Origin: Marsupella aquatica
Lineage: Eukaryota > Marchantiophyta
Assembly: GCA_973895155.1 (NCBI GenBank)
Contig: OZ316892.1
Coordinates: forward strand, 4,712,001 to 4,776,000
Length of the DNA stretch: 64,000 nt
Direction of reading: 5' to 3'
Position numbers and translations under genes: made by a program. The notes under the pieces are model-generated. The model was not told the origin of the DNA. It was given only the letters and a program-made list of their open reading frames with translations, and did not search any database. Of this stretch, positions 1 to 10,690 are shown piece by piece (the first letter of the stretch is position 1; the number at the start of each line of letters is the position of its first letter).

Positions 1-897
1 GTTTTCTGCTTATCACTTTGTGTCAATTATGTAAGTTCTTCTTGAATAACACTTCTCTTGGTGCAATGCACTAGAATCTGACTCTTATATTTTCTTATTA
101 GACACTCTCACTCTTTTTCAACCACAAATTTTTGTCTCCATTGTGTTCAAATTATAATTGTTCATTTCTGCATTATACTTCCACCAGTCTCCTCCCTCCC
201 CTGTAATTCATGCTCTAATTTTCTTTAATTTGATAAATGAATCCTTTCTACCTGCACTCTTTCCCCTAATGCTAACACCACTTTGCTACTACCAACATTT
301 CATGAATGCATGATACACTTCCAAAAATGACATCACTTTCTTTTCGCTGACTTACTGCTTTAATTAAAGCAATTTCATTCAATAGCACATCCATACCAAA
401 TCAATTACAACTTAAGAAGACCTTTACTTGAGAACTCTGTTGTAGAACAATACATTTGCTTATCAACAATTATGCTCTATATATTTTTGGCTCAACAAAC
501 TTTTGCTTGACACTACTGTGCAGCATAAAGGCATTAACCTCACCTGAGAGCTCACGGTCTACATTTATTAATATGGAATCCCCCAAAAGAAGTCAGCCTA
601 TGTTTACAAAGTAACTAGCTTTTAGTGGGAATTCATGACCACCATAAATTGTTTTTAGAGTAAATTACAAGGGTATAGTCCGTGTGATAGAGTACATGAC
701 AATGCAAGTACCTGGCTATGCTACTATACCTAATTTATAAATAACTTACTTAGAGTATTGTCTTGCATGGCATGAAGCATTTAAGTTGTCTTGGCATGAA
801 GCAACAAAGTTGTCTTGGCAATGGAACATTAAAGTGAAAATAGATTGAACTGAGATAGAATTTTGGAGCGAGCACTAAAGGGGATGTAGATGACTAA
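1..897. other. AT-rich intergenic stretch, no gene seen
   Basis: No open frame of useful length and no recognisable domain on either strand. A short local duplication of a phrase containing GGCATGAAGCA occurs near 767-805. It ends at the left terminus of the long-TIR element that starts near 898. Confidence 0.6.
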
Positions 898-2306
898 GCT
901 TGGGGGTCTCACTATATGGATGTCACCCCATCACCTGCAATGATTTTAGGCCTCAGACCCCCTAAAATGTAAGATTCAAAAAATAAAATCAACTCCTATA
1001 AAGTTAGAATATTCTTGGAATATTCCAAAAATTGGTTACAAAGACCCTAATACCCTAATGTTTTTATTATTCTCAAAATTAGATTTAAAATACCCTCAAT
1101 ATTGTTTCTGAGAAAATTCTTAAGTCTTCACTTTGAAACAATAAAACAACCATATCCTTTGTCGCACATGATCTGCCATTTTTGGGAAGTGAAACCCCCT
1201 TTGGTTTTTGTTCTTGAGAAGTGAATTTCATCGTTTGGAGGTCAATTTTGTCTTTTCTTTCCAAATTTTTTTCTCTTTTTAAGGATGTTGAAGGAAAGCA
1301 AAGGGGACTGAGAGGGTCGAGGCACTGGGAGGGCAAGGGGGACAATTATAGGAGGAAAGAAAGGGAGAGCATGGGGCTTGACATGGGGCAACTAGAGGGA
1401 AAAATAGGGAGGCAAATAAAAGTTCTCCCTCCATATAGCATCCGGCAACCCCACCTAGGCCCCACAATGCCTGAACATCCTTACTAGACTTGATCCTCCT
1501 GCCCTTCGGCGTGCTCGCCCCTTGGCTCGCCCTCCCAAACAACATCACTTTCACATTCAATAACAACAACAACAACACTAACAACACTGACACTTTGATT
1601 TACAACCATAACATGATAACATATTCAAATGTTGAAATGACTTTCAGAACCATTACACAGCTGTAGTGACAACTAGGCCTCAAGCACAACACACTTGCAA
1701 TGATAATTGTGCAATGCATGGACATTGGACTCAGAAGTTCACCTCGCCTAAGTCACTACACGTCTTTTTGTCAATGACTTCCTCGGACATGACATATTCT
1801 GCAGCACAATGACATATTTTACATATTAACAACAGTTTCTCCACATTGACATTTTTTGCACTGACAGTGACATGTTTTGTGCAATGACAAATTTTTTGCA
1901 TAATTTTTTTTTGCACAACAACATCTTTTACACAAATGTGTGAAATAGTTTTGTGCAACCACACTTGACCCTATGATGCCCACTGCCTCTATCATGCACT
2001 CCCCCACCCTTGGGGGTTTCATTTCCAAAAAAATGACACATCACGTGCGGTGAAATATAGGGTCATTTTATTGGTTCAAAAGGAAGACTTAAGAATTTTC
2101 TGAGAAGAACAATAAGGTTTTTTAAATCCAATTTTGAGACTTATAAGAACATTAGGGTCCTTATAACCAATTTTTAAAAATATTCTAAGAATATTCCAAC
2201 TTTATAGGGGTTGAATTTTTTTTTATAAATCTTACATTTTAGGGGGTCCGAGGCCTAAAAACGTCGTAGGTGATGGGGAGGCATCCATATAGTGAGACCC
2301 CCGAGC
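898..2306. mobile_element. 1.4-kb non-autonomous DNA element with about 225-bp terminal inverted repeats
   Basis: The segment 898-1130 reads again in reverse complement at 2083-2306. The outer ends read GCTTGGGGGTCTCACTATAT and, reverse-complemented, GCTCGGGGGTCTCACTATAT. Similarity runs through the arms with scattered substitutions and small indels, down to the inner phrase TTCTTAAGTCTTC. The interior has no protein I can recognise; short frames around 1,221-1,593 look like chance. Long TIRs flanking non-coding DNA suggest a MULE-like or foldback element. No clear target-site duplication is visible, so the exact ends and superfamily are uncertain. A related single arm occurs near 10,131-10,400. 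Confidence 0.75.
1780..1975. repeat. Degenerate short repeats built on GACATATTTT / TTGCACAATGACA
   Basis: Within the long-TIR element, phrases such as GACATATTCTGCAGCACAAT, GACATATTTTACA and TTTGTGCAATGACAAATTTT recur at irregular 15-30 bp spacing. Coding frames here are artefacts of the repetition. Confidence 0.5.
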
Positions 2307-2309
2307 CCC

Positions 2310-2860
2310 ACCTCAACATTTTTGCTTTCTCTTGACAGTTTTTTCTTATCTTGACATTTTTTCTCTCCTCGACATCTTATCTTGACCTTAACATATTTTT
2401 CTCATCTTATCATCTTTTTCTCATTTTGACATCTTTGTCCCACCACAACATCTTTTATTCTCTCCTTAACATCTTCTCCTTGCCTCAATCTCGGGGCCTC
2501 AATATTGTTTTCTCACCTTGACATATTTTCTCTTCTCGACACCTTTTCTCTCCTTAACATTTTCTCTTCACCTCAACATAGTTTTTCAATGTCGGTGACA
2601 TCTATTTTTCCACCTTGATATCTTTCCTCTCTTTCACATCTTTTCTCACATTGATATCTTTTTTCATCGTCGGTGGTATCTTTCCTCTCCTTGAAATCTT
2701 TTCATCTTCTTCACACATTTTCCTATCCTTGACATCTTTTTTATCTGGGTTTGCAACATCTTTTGCTCACCTTGATCAATATCTTTTTTCTCTCAACATC
2801 TTTTACTCTCTTTGATATATGTCTTTTGCTCACCTTGACATCTTTTTCTCACCGTACTCA
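2310..2860. repeat. Degenerate tandem array of a CTTGACATCTTTTTCTC-like unit
   Basis: About 550 bp directly right of the long-TIR element is made of more than twenty diverged copies of a 20-25 bp pyrimidine-rich unit (variants of CTCACCTTGACATCTTTTT). It is a degenerate minisatellite. The small frame within it is a by-product of composition. Confidence 0.75.
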
Positions 2861-3535
2861 CAACTTTCATGTGAAGCACGGGCTAGTTGTACTATAACTT
2901 GCATGATGTGCAAGGTGAAGTGTTTAGTTCTGAACCTTAAGTTCAAGTAACTAATCCCCCTTAAATCGTTAGTTTGTGCCTTCCTCTAGCTACAAATTGA
3001 TGATCCCTCCTTTTACAGGCAGGGCCATCGATAAACTTCTAGGAGCCACAATCATGATTGAACCAGTATCTCTCCAACCATGAGTCGGTCATACTTGACA
3101 CGGCCTTCAATCTTTGGAATCGAGTACGTGTGCAGAATAGTACGAAACTTTATTAACATATGAAAAATTGAGAAAATGAAATATATATGTCCAGAAGAAA
3201 TTGAGTAGCTTTGTCAACCCAAAGATGCAAATGTAAGGCCCATAGCCTATGGACTCAGTACATCCACAAACCACACACGAGAATAAAACTCCGGTACGTA
3301 AGCAATTGAACATTAGAATGCTCATTTTATTATGATCCTGGCCTGAGTATATATGTCAAGCTGGACTATCCTCAGTCCTGTGCTCACCGTCAGTTGTACG
3401 TACCGCTGCTGCCATCTGACTACAGCAAATTCAAACCGAGAGAGCACTAGTTTCCATTTAAGGCTGACACTCCTAACCTGCACCCATGTTTTGACGAGCA
3501 CTTAACAGGGAACCTTCACAGTCTAAGCAATATAC

Positions 3536-4084
3536 TTAATCATACTGACCCTCCTTGACCTCAACGCCCGCATCCCAATCTTCCAAACCGTCTCTGTCAC
3601 CATTCATATAGTTACATTCTCCAGAGCAACATGGACATAACCTCTTATCAGTTAAGATCCCATTGACACAGATTGCACCCAAGTGATCTCTTCGCAAACG
3701 GTCGATTTGGGGACAGCAATTCTCGATTTCCAGTACGCAAGGAACTCTGCCTTGTGTGCATACTAGACTCAAGGCATCCAGTACTTCTTGCTCTCTGCTG
3801 GTGACCTCGTGAGGGGGGCGTGTGACTTCTGTCCATATATATCCCGGTAGCACCGGAATCCTGCCATGACACAAATGAACTACGACCTTGTGGACAAATC
3901 CTAGGCGTAAGTAGTATATCACGTTGTTCAAGCCTTTATCCCTAAGCATCAACCATTCCAACTTCGTATACATAACACAAGGTGTTGTAATCCGAAAGCT
4001 TCTACACTCCTCAGGATGCCTATTCTCAGAGTTTGTGCCTTCAGCTACAATGTCACTTGCGATATCGTCAGGCAAGGCGCGCAT
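3536..4084 (-). CDS. Hypothetical protein, unrecognised
   Basis: An open minus-strand frame runs from 4,108 to 3,536. The first ATG is at 4,084, giving about 182 residues; the frame remains open upstream to about 4,135, where an AG could be a splice acceptor, so this may be an internal or last exon. The protein is acidic at its C-terminus (ending EGQYD) and has a C-x-C-C cluster (CPCCSGEC), but the cysteine spacing fits no zinc finger I know. The segment with LPDDIASDIV resembles the start of an F-box only weakly. I do not recognise a family. It lies between tandem repeats, with an F-box-like fragment on the other strand 1.1 kb away. Confidence 0.35.
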   Translation of the reverse strand: MRALPDDIASDIVAEGTNSENRHPEECRSFRITTPCVMYTKLEWLMLRDKGLNNVIYYLRLGFVHKVVVHLCHGRIPVLPGYIWTEVTRPPHEVTSREQEVLDALSLVCTQGRVPCVLEIENCCPQIDRLRRDHLGAICVNGILTDKRLCPCCSGECNYMNGDRDGLEDWDAGVEVKEGQYD

Positions 4085-4574
4085 AAATGTACTGAAGGCG
4101 TCACGCAAGGGGTTCTCATTGCCTTGTCCCTACAATATATAGACAATCAGATACCAGTCATCGTGTACGTGTTGGATTTAATTTCAGAAATGGCATCAAA
4201 TCTTACATCACTAATATATAGACAATCAGATACAGTAATCGTGTTGGATTAATTTCAGAAATGGCATCAAATCTTACATCACTTGGAAGCTTTTAAAAAA
4301 GCGTAGATCAATCATGCACTAATCAGAAATATTGCTCATACCTGAAGTATGATTTGTCTGATGAATGCCATAAGAGATGGACTTATGGATTCGTCTGCTC
4401 TCTGTGCAAGGCCCGGAGGTACTGTAGTCCTAGCGCAGACTAAAATTAAGCTGTAGTTCCAATAAGTGTGAGGCTCCCCCGATCAATCAGCAACCATCAT
4501 AGATGCTCAGCGATCGACTCATTCAAGAGCTAATACACTGCCGACCCTGACTACGGGCGCATAGACGTACTAGT

Positions 4575-4815
4575 GGGATCGAGAAGTGAAAGTGAGGGAA
4601 GAGAGAGAGGGATAGCTTCTTATATTCTAACTTCAACAGATTGAGAGTAAAACGTACTGACGAATGACTGATCGGACAAGCAATGCAGAGAAGAGAAAGT
4701 GAAAGTGAAGGCCCTAGGACGAGAGATAGACGGATAGCTTCTTACTCTAAACTCCAATAGCTTCAGAGTAAAACCCCGACTAAAACTGACGAATAACTCA
4801 AGGAATGAATGAACA
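4575..4815. repeat. Imperfect tandem duplication of about 115-125 bp
   Basis: The block containing GAAAGTGAGGGAAGAGAG, GGATAGCTTCTTA, AGAGTAAAAC and TGACGAATGACT (about 4,578-4,690) is repeated with indels at about 4,690-4,815. It is non-coding and lies upstream of the minus-strand ORF at 3.5-4.1 kb. Confidence 0.65.
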
Positions 4816-5252
4816 AGTGATGCATTTCATATATGTCGCTCGTCAATACACTGCTGCAACTAATTGAAGCAAATACTAACGTACTAATGACAGGCCGGAA
4901 GGACATGAAGCTAGCTTCTCAATACGGCGCCGCGACCAATTAATTGAAACAAGGAATGACTGATCGATGACAAGAAGCTAGCTAGCTGTATTGTGACAAA
5001 TAGATCATGCAACATCTCGTGCCTGTTTCCCTTCCCTGAACTACTTAGAGCGAGGTGATTTACATAGCAATAAGGGTTTATATTAAGTTTAAGAGCTATG
5101 CAGGGATACTTGCAGCTAGAGGCTTGAGATCTGGTTTCTTGCGCTCACCAGCAAGCCTCTATCTTGCCAGCTGTTCACCGGGTCACCTAAAATCGACTAC
5201 TCAAATGCTACCTAAGTAATTAGCGGGGTATTGTTGCTAGTCATTTTCGCAT

Positions 5253-5597
5253 TTGCTGCAACTCCCAGGTCCAGGGAAGGAGGTCAGGAACGTAGGCACT
5301 AATCTTCTTAAATTCTTCGGGGAGCTACTTCCAGGGATCCCAGATGGCGTTACTTTGTCCCACATTATTACACGGTTCCGCTGGACCGATTTTCGTGAAC
5401 TGCAGTCAGTGAGCCCGAATTGGCAAGGAGCATTTCAAAGTCGAGAGGTCTACAATGAGAAGATTGGGTCCCATTCAGGAGAAGAGTTTCTAGCTGTCCA
5501 GCACAGCAATGAGGTCAGATGTGCCGATGTTCTACACCATGACTGCACATACTGGAATGCAATTTCTCTCCATTCAATGACAGAGAAACAACTATGA
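5253..5597 (+). pseudogene. F-box-like fragment
   Basis: The open frame (115 codons from a TTG; no in-frame ATG near its start) contains LLPGIPDGVTLSHIITRFRW followed by a stretch with SVSPNWQGAF and EVYNEK. This follows the N-terminal F-box pattern of plant F-box/kelch proteins (LIPGLPDD...A..CL.RV.R....L..VS..W), where the box would bind SKP1 in an SCF ubiquitin ligase. The kelch repeats expected downstream are absent and the frame stops at 5,597. It may be one exon of a gene whose other exons I cannot find, or a decayed copy. The F-box assignment is by eye and moderately secure. Confidence 0.45.
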
Positions 5598-5867
5598 ACT
5601 AGCTTCCTCCAATCCCACAACTTCCTGGCTGTAACGACAGGTTTTGCCAGTTAATTGCATCCAGTACATGATAACTTATATGTTTGTTCTCACAAACAAA
5701 CAATTCCACAGAGCACAGAAAAGAAAATCAACTACAGACAAATTAATGTTTGACCAGGAAGAGGGAAAGGTGCATATCTTAGATCTGACCGCGCGGGCCG
5801 GGGCTGTGGAAATTAAGAGTGCACAAATTACAGCCAGGGACGTGTAATTCGTTGTAACGGCAGGCCA

Positions 5868-6115
5868 GACTATAATCGATCATTTCTCACTTCCATTCCC
5901 AACTCTTTGTACCAGTAGGTGCATGTGTTACTGTGTACAATCGATCATTTGTCAGTTTCCATTCCCAACTCTTTGTACCAATTCAATAGATGTGGTATGC
6001 ATGGTGTAGAATCGGTCATTTGTCAGCTTCCATTCCCAACTCTTTGTACCAGTAGATGTGGTATAGCGTAGAATCGGTAATTTGTCAGTTTCCATTCCCA
6101 ACTCAAAGTACGTAC
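5868..6115. repeat. Four tandem copies of a 60-72 bp unit
   Basis: The phrase TCCATTCCCAACTC, preceded by an ATCG-ATCATTT or ATCGG-TCATTT motif and followed (except in the last copy) by TTTGTACCA, recurs near 5,890, 5,960, 6,030 and 6,092. It forms a short minisatellite 550 bp upstream of the homeodomain-like ORF. Confidence 0.8.
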
Positions 6116-6673
6116 GATATGGAATGGTGAACCTTCACGTATTTAAGCATCCAGACAGATCTATCAGGGGCACTGTACACTGTCCTGAAATTTTTGCAAG
6201 CTTGTTATCCTGAAAGTTGGCGGATCGGAAGCCTTCTCACATAAGTTTTTCACAGGGAGAGCTTTCACTTTGGGCGGATTTCTGCAATAGAGTAGCAAGG
6301 ACTGCAGGATCTGAACGAAGGTGGGGACGTGGGGATCTAAGGAAGGGAAGAGGATATGGACGGGGATAGTGGAGGCCTGGAGCTAGTGCAACCAGATCGA
6401 AGTGGGGTGCAGAGAATTGATACGTAGGTACGTGCAGACACGAGGCAATAACCAGGGAAGAAACAAGAGAAGGAACCTGTAGTTCCTAAAACCTTCTATG
6501 GAGGTGAGATCTGCAGCTGGGAGCAACAGTCCGACGAGAGATTGCAATAAACTTCAGAGCATCTAAAACCAGTATAGGAGGAGAAACTCCCAAAGGATAT
6601 ATAGACTGCAGAACCTCGATCTGCTAGAGATTTGTGACATATTCGCAGCTAGCTGAAACGAAAGCTCTAGAAA

Positions 6674-7711
6674 ATGGACTCAGACTCAGACTGGTCTGAC
6701 GAGGACATACATAGATATTTCAGCTCGGCACTTGACGTGTTGCCAGAGTTCGACGAACCACTACAAACTCATGGGAGCATTCAGGTTCCCAATGTGCACC
6801 ATTTTCAATCTGGAGGGCCAGATCGGGATACATACCGTTTGGACGAATCAAAGATGGTCGATGTAGGCCCTCAAGCTCCAAGTTTTCCAACGGATTTTTC
6901 CGGACCAGAGCTAAGAGATGGTTGCGGGCAACGACGTCCTAACAATCCAGCACACCACGAATCAGAGATGAGGCAAGCTCTCTCCAGCTCACCGGTGGCT
7001 GGACCTGATCAAGGAGAAGCTCCAGAGACATCCGCTCCAGCTGTATCCAACTTTGAAGGCATGACGGAACATTCAGCACTCATCACTGAAGACATGATTA
7101 TGGAAGCCACGCTATTAGCTTCCAAAATGGTGGGAAAGGTCTTCTATGAAAAGATGGAGGCGGCAAGATCGCCAATTCTTCCACAGTTACTGAGCAGTGT
7201 TGATTCAACTCTTCAGAAATTACAGCATGATAATGTTCCAGCCACAATGGAAATATTCACAAAGGAGGCTTGCAAATGGATTTACAGATACATGAGAGGC
7301 CAGAAGGACAGAAGAGTTGCAGTGCATCCTCAGCACATCAAGGATATACCAAAAAATTGGCGGCTTCAGAACCCTGGCAGCTTTTACCCCTCGGAAAAAG
7401 AATTTGAAGACATAGCACTAGACAACGGAATGGAGAAGCGCCAGGTCTCGAGCCTTTTTGAAAATGACAGGAAGAGGAATCTGAAGGAGAGCACTGAGCT
7501 CGAAGGAAAACTGAAATCTCACTTTCAACCGCACATCACTAACGCTCTTAAATATTGGCAAGCCCAGAATCCACGGCGTCGACATTCAAATAACGACCAA
7601 CGAAAAGTTTTGATGGAGGACACTGGATTGAACATAAAACAGATCGTGGATTGGTTTAATAACCACAGAGTTGGAAGAAATCGCTCCAGGAGAAGGACCA
7701 TCCAGGTATGA
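6674..7711 (+). CDS. Protein with two KN-type (TALE-like) homeodomain segments
   Basis: An intact 345-codon frame starts at ATG 6,674. Residues 1-220 are acidic and low in known motifs. Near the C-terminus lie two related segments. Residues about 292-340 have helix 2/3 features of a homeobox-KN domain: TGLNIKQIVDWFNNHR, with the W-F-x-N-x-R signature, followed by an Arg-rich tail. Residues about 224-270 have the same layout (NWRLQNP..., NGMEKRQVSSLFENDRKR) but with Leu in place of the recognition-helix Trp. The two begin alike (WRLQNP versus WQAQNP), so they look duplicated. A nuclear DNA-binding role is inferred. The frame ends in CCATCCAG-GTATGA, a good splice donor overlapping the stop, so the real gene may continue into an exon I could not identify. 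No KNOX or BELL domain is visible. Confidence 0.7.
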   Translation: MDSDSDWSDEDIHRYFSSALDVLPEFDEPLQTHGSIQVPNVHHFQSGGPDRDTYRLDESKMVDVGPQAPSFPTDFSGPELRDGCGQRRPNNPAHHESEMRQALSSSPVAGPDQGEAPETSAPAVSNFEGMTEHSALITEDMIMEATLLASKMVGKVFYEKMEAARSPILPQLLSSVDSTLQKLQHDNVPATMEIFTKEACKWIYRYMRGQKDRRVAVHPQHIKDIPKNWRLQNPGSFYPSEKEFEDIALDNGMEKRQVSSLFENDRKRNLKESTELEGKLKSHFQPHITNALKYWQAQNPRRRHSNNDQRKVLMEDTGLNIKQIVDWFNNHRVGRNRSRRRTIQV

Positions 7712-8322
7712 GATCTTTCAGCTTTGAGAAAAGTAGGTGTACACGTACACTCCTTGTTCCAGAGAATTGAATGTTATGCTAGGAATTCAAAGCAACCTGG
7801 TTTGCTTTGGCTTAATGAGCCAAACTGGTTTTTTCCATCCCTGATTAACAATTTAAGTAGTGTTAAGTTTGGTGTACCGTAGGTGGTAGACAGGGGGGCG
7901 ATCATCCACTTGTCATGATTAGAGGTGAGTCTCAAGTTGGCAGAGATCGGACTAGATTAGATTCGTGGGAGAAACCCTCCGCAACTATTGCACGTACTTG
8001 AAGATTATCATGTGAAGACTATCATGGAGACAAGAGGAGACAAAATTTGTTCTGTAGTCATTTTTTAATCCGCTTTCCTGTCTTCCAATCCCAACCTCGA
8101 AATAAAAAATGATTCTATACGTTTGGGAAATCAACTTGGTAAGACGCCCTGCAAAAATGAGACTGTCTAACAAGGCGTTTGCAAAGGAGGAATCACGTAC
8201 TTGCTTTGTTTAATATGGGATAATGTGTAGTAATGGCAATTTGTTTGGGAATCTTCTCAGAGAGCATTGTCAAAATAAGACCAAATAATTATGGACTGTA
8301 AGTATTTGGTTATATTGCTAGG
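7712..8322. other. No gene seen between homeodomain-like ORF and copia LTR
   Basis: No further homeodomain-gene exon and no other protein were recognised. The segment probably holds the 3' part of that gene and unique intergenic DNA. Confidence 0.4.
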
Positions 8323-8459
8323 TGTTGAAACACCACTACAATAATGCACACATTCTCATTCATATGGATTTATACATCAAGGTAGTTATCTCAGTATAAC
8401 TACCTAAGGTTTGATTCTAAACCTTACCCTAAAGTAGACTTAACCAATGAGTTCTAACA
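8323..8459 (-). repeat. LTR (137 bp) of a reverse-oriented copia element
   Basis: On the minus strand this segment begins TGTTAGAAC and ends TTTCAACA, the TG...CA form of an LTR. It is directly preceded (minus strand) by CCAAGGGGGAG, a typical polypurine tract. This marks it as the 3' LTR of the copia remains to the right. No second copy was found in the window. Confidence 0.7.
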
Positions 8460-8620
8460 CTCCCCCTTGGGTGCATCGCATCATAGTGGTCGAGGTGATA
8501 CATCCATGTTTAGTCTACTATGGGGAATTAACCATTTTGTTTGTACAATATGGTTTGAGTAAAAGAATGAGAAGGTAGCCTAGATGTAGCCTCATTAAAT
8601 TAAAACCTCCTCTCCTTTCT

Positions 8621-8950
8621 TTTTTTTTGTCTTGAACGGAAATGGGGAGGAAATACAATTAGACTCCCCCCATCCCAATGTGACAGTTTTTCTGTAGGGA
8701 ACCCAGACCAGGGTGAGCCCCAACGGATCCGACAGGGACCCGCACCAGGAAGGAGAGAGGATTAAATCAGGGCCACAAAGTGGACGACCAGGGGCCGAGC
8801 AGATAATCAGAACTCCAATCCACTACCCACAAAACCCATCCCACCCACACACAAATACCCTCCACACCCCAGTGTGTGGAGGGGGGATTGAACCTGGGAC
8901 CTCTCAGTTCCAGGCAAATCCCCTAGCCAATTGACCTAAGCCAATTGGTT
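8621..8950 (-). mobile_element. tRNA-derived SINE, copy 1 (330 bp)
   Basis: The element is flanked by a perfect 15-bp duplication, CCTCCTCTCCTTTCT (8,606-8,620 and 8,951-8,965). Read on the minus strand it starts near an A-box-like TGGCTAGGGG, has a B-box-like GGTTCAATCCC about 30 bp on, and ends in an A-rich tail after GTTCAAGAC. These are internal polymerase III promoter elements and a retroposed 3' end. A second copy in opposite orientation lies at 32,327-32,648. The open frame on the plus strand here (8,713-8,934) is a chance frame. Confidence 0.88.
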
Positions 8951-9505
8951 CCTCCTCTCCTTTCTTGTAGGAGGAAAGAGTGCTACCATCTATGGATGAA
9001 AAAATAAATAGAATGTCATATTGTAATTTGCTAAGGGAAGATGGGTTGAAACGGGTGTTGTTTGTTATGTTGGTGAGTTGGTGAAGAGCCCATGTACAGT
9101 AGGTTCTTGGTGTTTGTGGTGTTCGCTGTGTATTCTCTACTATAGAGTGTTGTTACTCATGTTCGGCAAGATGTTCGGGGGTTTGGCAATCGAATAGAGT
9201 GTTATGGCATTTTCCCGAGTAGTTTCGCGTACATCCGTATTCGTTAGCATTGTGCCCTAGTCTTGGTTGGAGCTTGTGAGTTCTTGGAGGTCGTGAGCTG
9301 CATTTCAGTCGTCAGCTCCTGTTCTCTGGTGAGTGATAGTTGGTTGTCTGTTCTGGAGGTTGTTCTCATCGCTTTTGTGAATTGGTTTATGTTCGGAGTC
9401 TTCCACTTGTCGTTGTGGTGAGGCTGACTAGGATGGATCCTTTCCAATGCTCTTGTCCCGTTGTGTTCTCCCCCTGACTGTAGTATCCCGTGATTCTTTT
9501 GCAGT

Positions 9506-10100
9506 TCAATGCGATTCCTGTAAAAGAATGGAAAGATGACACATACCAATTGAATGGGATAGTGATTTGTGTATGGCAGGTGGTAGCAATTTGGTTAGCA
9601 GATCGGCATTGTTCGATTTGCTCGGGATCCATTGCACGTCGATGATGTTTCCATGCTGTTTTCGTGCAAAGAAGAACTTGGGGGCAATATGCTTAGTGCG
9701 TTCTCCCTTGATGAAGCCGGCTACGATTTGCTCCACACAAGGTTGGTTGTCTTCAAAGATGACAGTCAAAGAGGTGAGTATTGGCATACCTGTGTGATGT
9801 AATATGTGATTAATTATATTTCTCAGCCACAAGCATTTGCGACTTGCTTTGTACAGTGCTATGATCTCTGAATGATTGGACGATGTGGTAGTCAGACTCT
9901 GTTTTGTGCTCTTCGATGATATGGCCGTGGGTCCAGCAAGGAAGATGCATGTATCCTGTCTGTGATTTTGCATTGGGTCCGAGAGATAGCCTGCATCTGC
10001 ATAGTCATTGATAGTTGGTGTCAAGTTAGTAGGGAAGTATAAGCCTAAATCAATAGTGCCACAAAGGTAACAAAGTATCCTTTTGACTCCATTCCAACGT
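9506..10100 (-). pseudogene. copia RNase H / polyprotein C-terminus
   Basis: The minus-strand frame carries the copia RNase H pattern: DAGYLSD near the start, SLTTTSSNHSEIIALYKAS (the S..EAEY/EIIAL region), LWLRNIINHI, FEDNQPCVEQI and KHIAPKFFFAR, ending LLTKLL. Its active-site layout matches Ty1/copia pol. It is detached from the rest of the polyprotein by the segment at 10,131-10,400, so no functional polyprotein can be made. Confidence 0.85.
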
Positions 10101-10130
10101 CGAATGGTCGGCTGTGAACTGTGCCTTGCT

Positions 10131-10400
10131 AGCTCGGGGGCCTCAATCCAAGGGGTGTCTCATATCACGCTTGAAGTTTGGGGGGAATATACACCCTAAA
10201 AGTTAAGTCAATAAAGTTTTTTTAGTAATTTGTTAACCCCTAACTTAATGGAATACTCCAAGAATATTCTCATATTTGATTTTAAAAAACCCTATGATTC
10301 TTATAATTCTCAAAATTGGATTAAAATAACCCTAATGTTCCTCAACAAAAATTTAAAAGTATTTCACTAAACCCAATAAAAAAACCCTATACTTATTCGC
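10131..10400. repeat. Segment related to the arms of the 0.9-2.3 kb long-TIR element
   Basis: It begins GCTCGGGGGCCTCA and contains CTCAAAATTGGATT, AACCCTAATGTTC and AGAATATTC, all in the order found in the long arms at 898-1130 and 2083-2306, though much more diverged. It interrupts the copia A coding region. No partner arm or TSD is evident. It may be a short family member or a solo arm. Confidence 0.5.
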
Positions 10401-10419
10401 GCGTGATGGGTCGAAAGAA

Positions 10420-10690
10420 AAGAAGTGAGGACCCCGGGCTTGCTAGTAGGTTTATAGCAAAGGCAATATCTAGCCGGGTCTTAGTTGCCAAGAACATGAG
10501 CGCTCCTATTGCAGACAGGTAGGGCTTGTCTGAGCCAAGTAGTGGCTCATTCTCTGTGCGCTTTCTAAACATGTCTTTGTCCCTATCTAGGGATCTGATG
10601 TCCATGGGTGAATTCATAGCATGTGCTTTGTCCATGTTAAATTGCAGTAGCATTCTCCTTACAGTATATGTGGACTTCAATCTTTCTGAG
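10420..10690 (-). pseudogene. copia reverse transcriptase C-terminal fragment
   Basis: The minus-strand frame reads RRMLLQFNMDKAHAMNSPMD then PYLSAIGALMFLATKTRLDI and AFAINLLA. This is the conserved region of Ty1/copia pol after the YVDD motif (Y..A.G.LMYLA..TRPDI.FAVN.L.R). It is a remnant. Upstream, at about 10,690, the sequence switches to a gypsy reverse transcriptase. Confidence 0.85.

Larger units (their letters stand above)
8460..10690 (-). mobile_element. Ty1/copia retrotransposon remains (copia A)
   Basis: On the minus strand this holds, in order, the C-terminal part of a copia reverse transcriptase (about 10,690-10,450), an RNase H (10,100-9,506), a long 3' non-coding tail and the polypurine tract next to the LTR. 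The coding part is interrupted near 10,131-10,400 by a segment related to the arms of the long-TIR element at 0.9-2.3 kb. A SINE has inserted in the tail. The 5' LTR, gag, protease and integrase are missing. At about 10,690 the copia sequence abuts a gypsy fragment. Confidence 0.8.

Noticed and set aside
8713-8934. Open frame inside SINE copy 1 (and its counterpart in copy 2)
   Set aside because: The frame lies within a retroposed tRNA-derived repeat with TSDs and no protein family. The two copies do not keep it for coding reasons.
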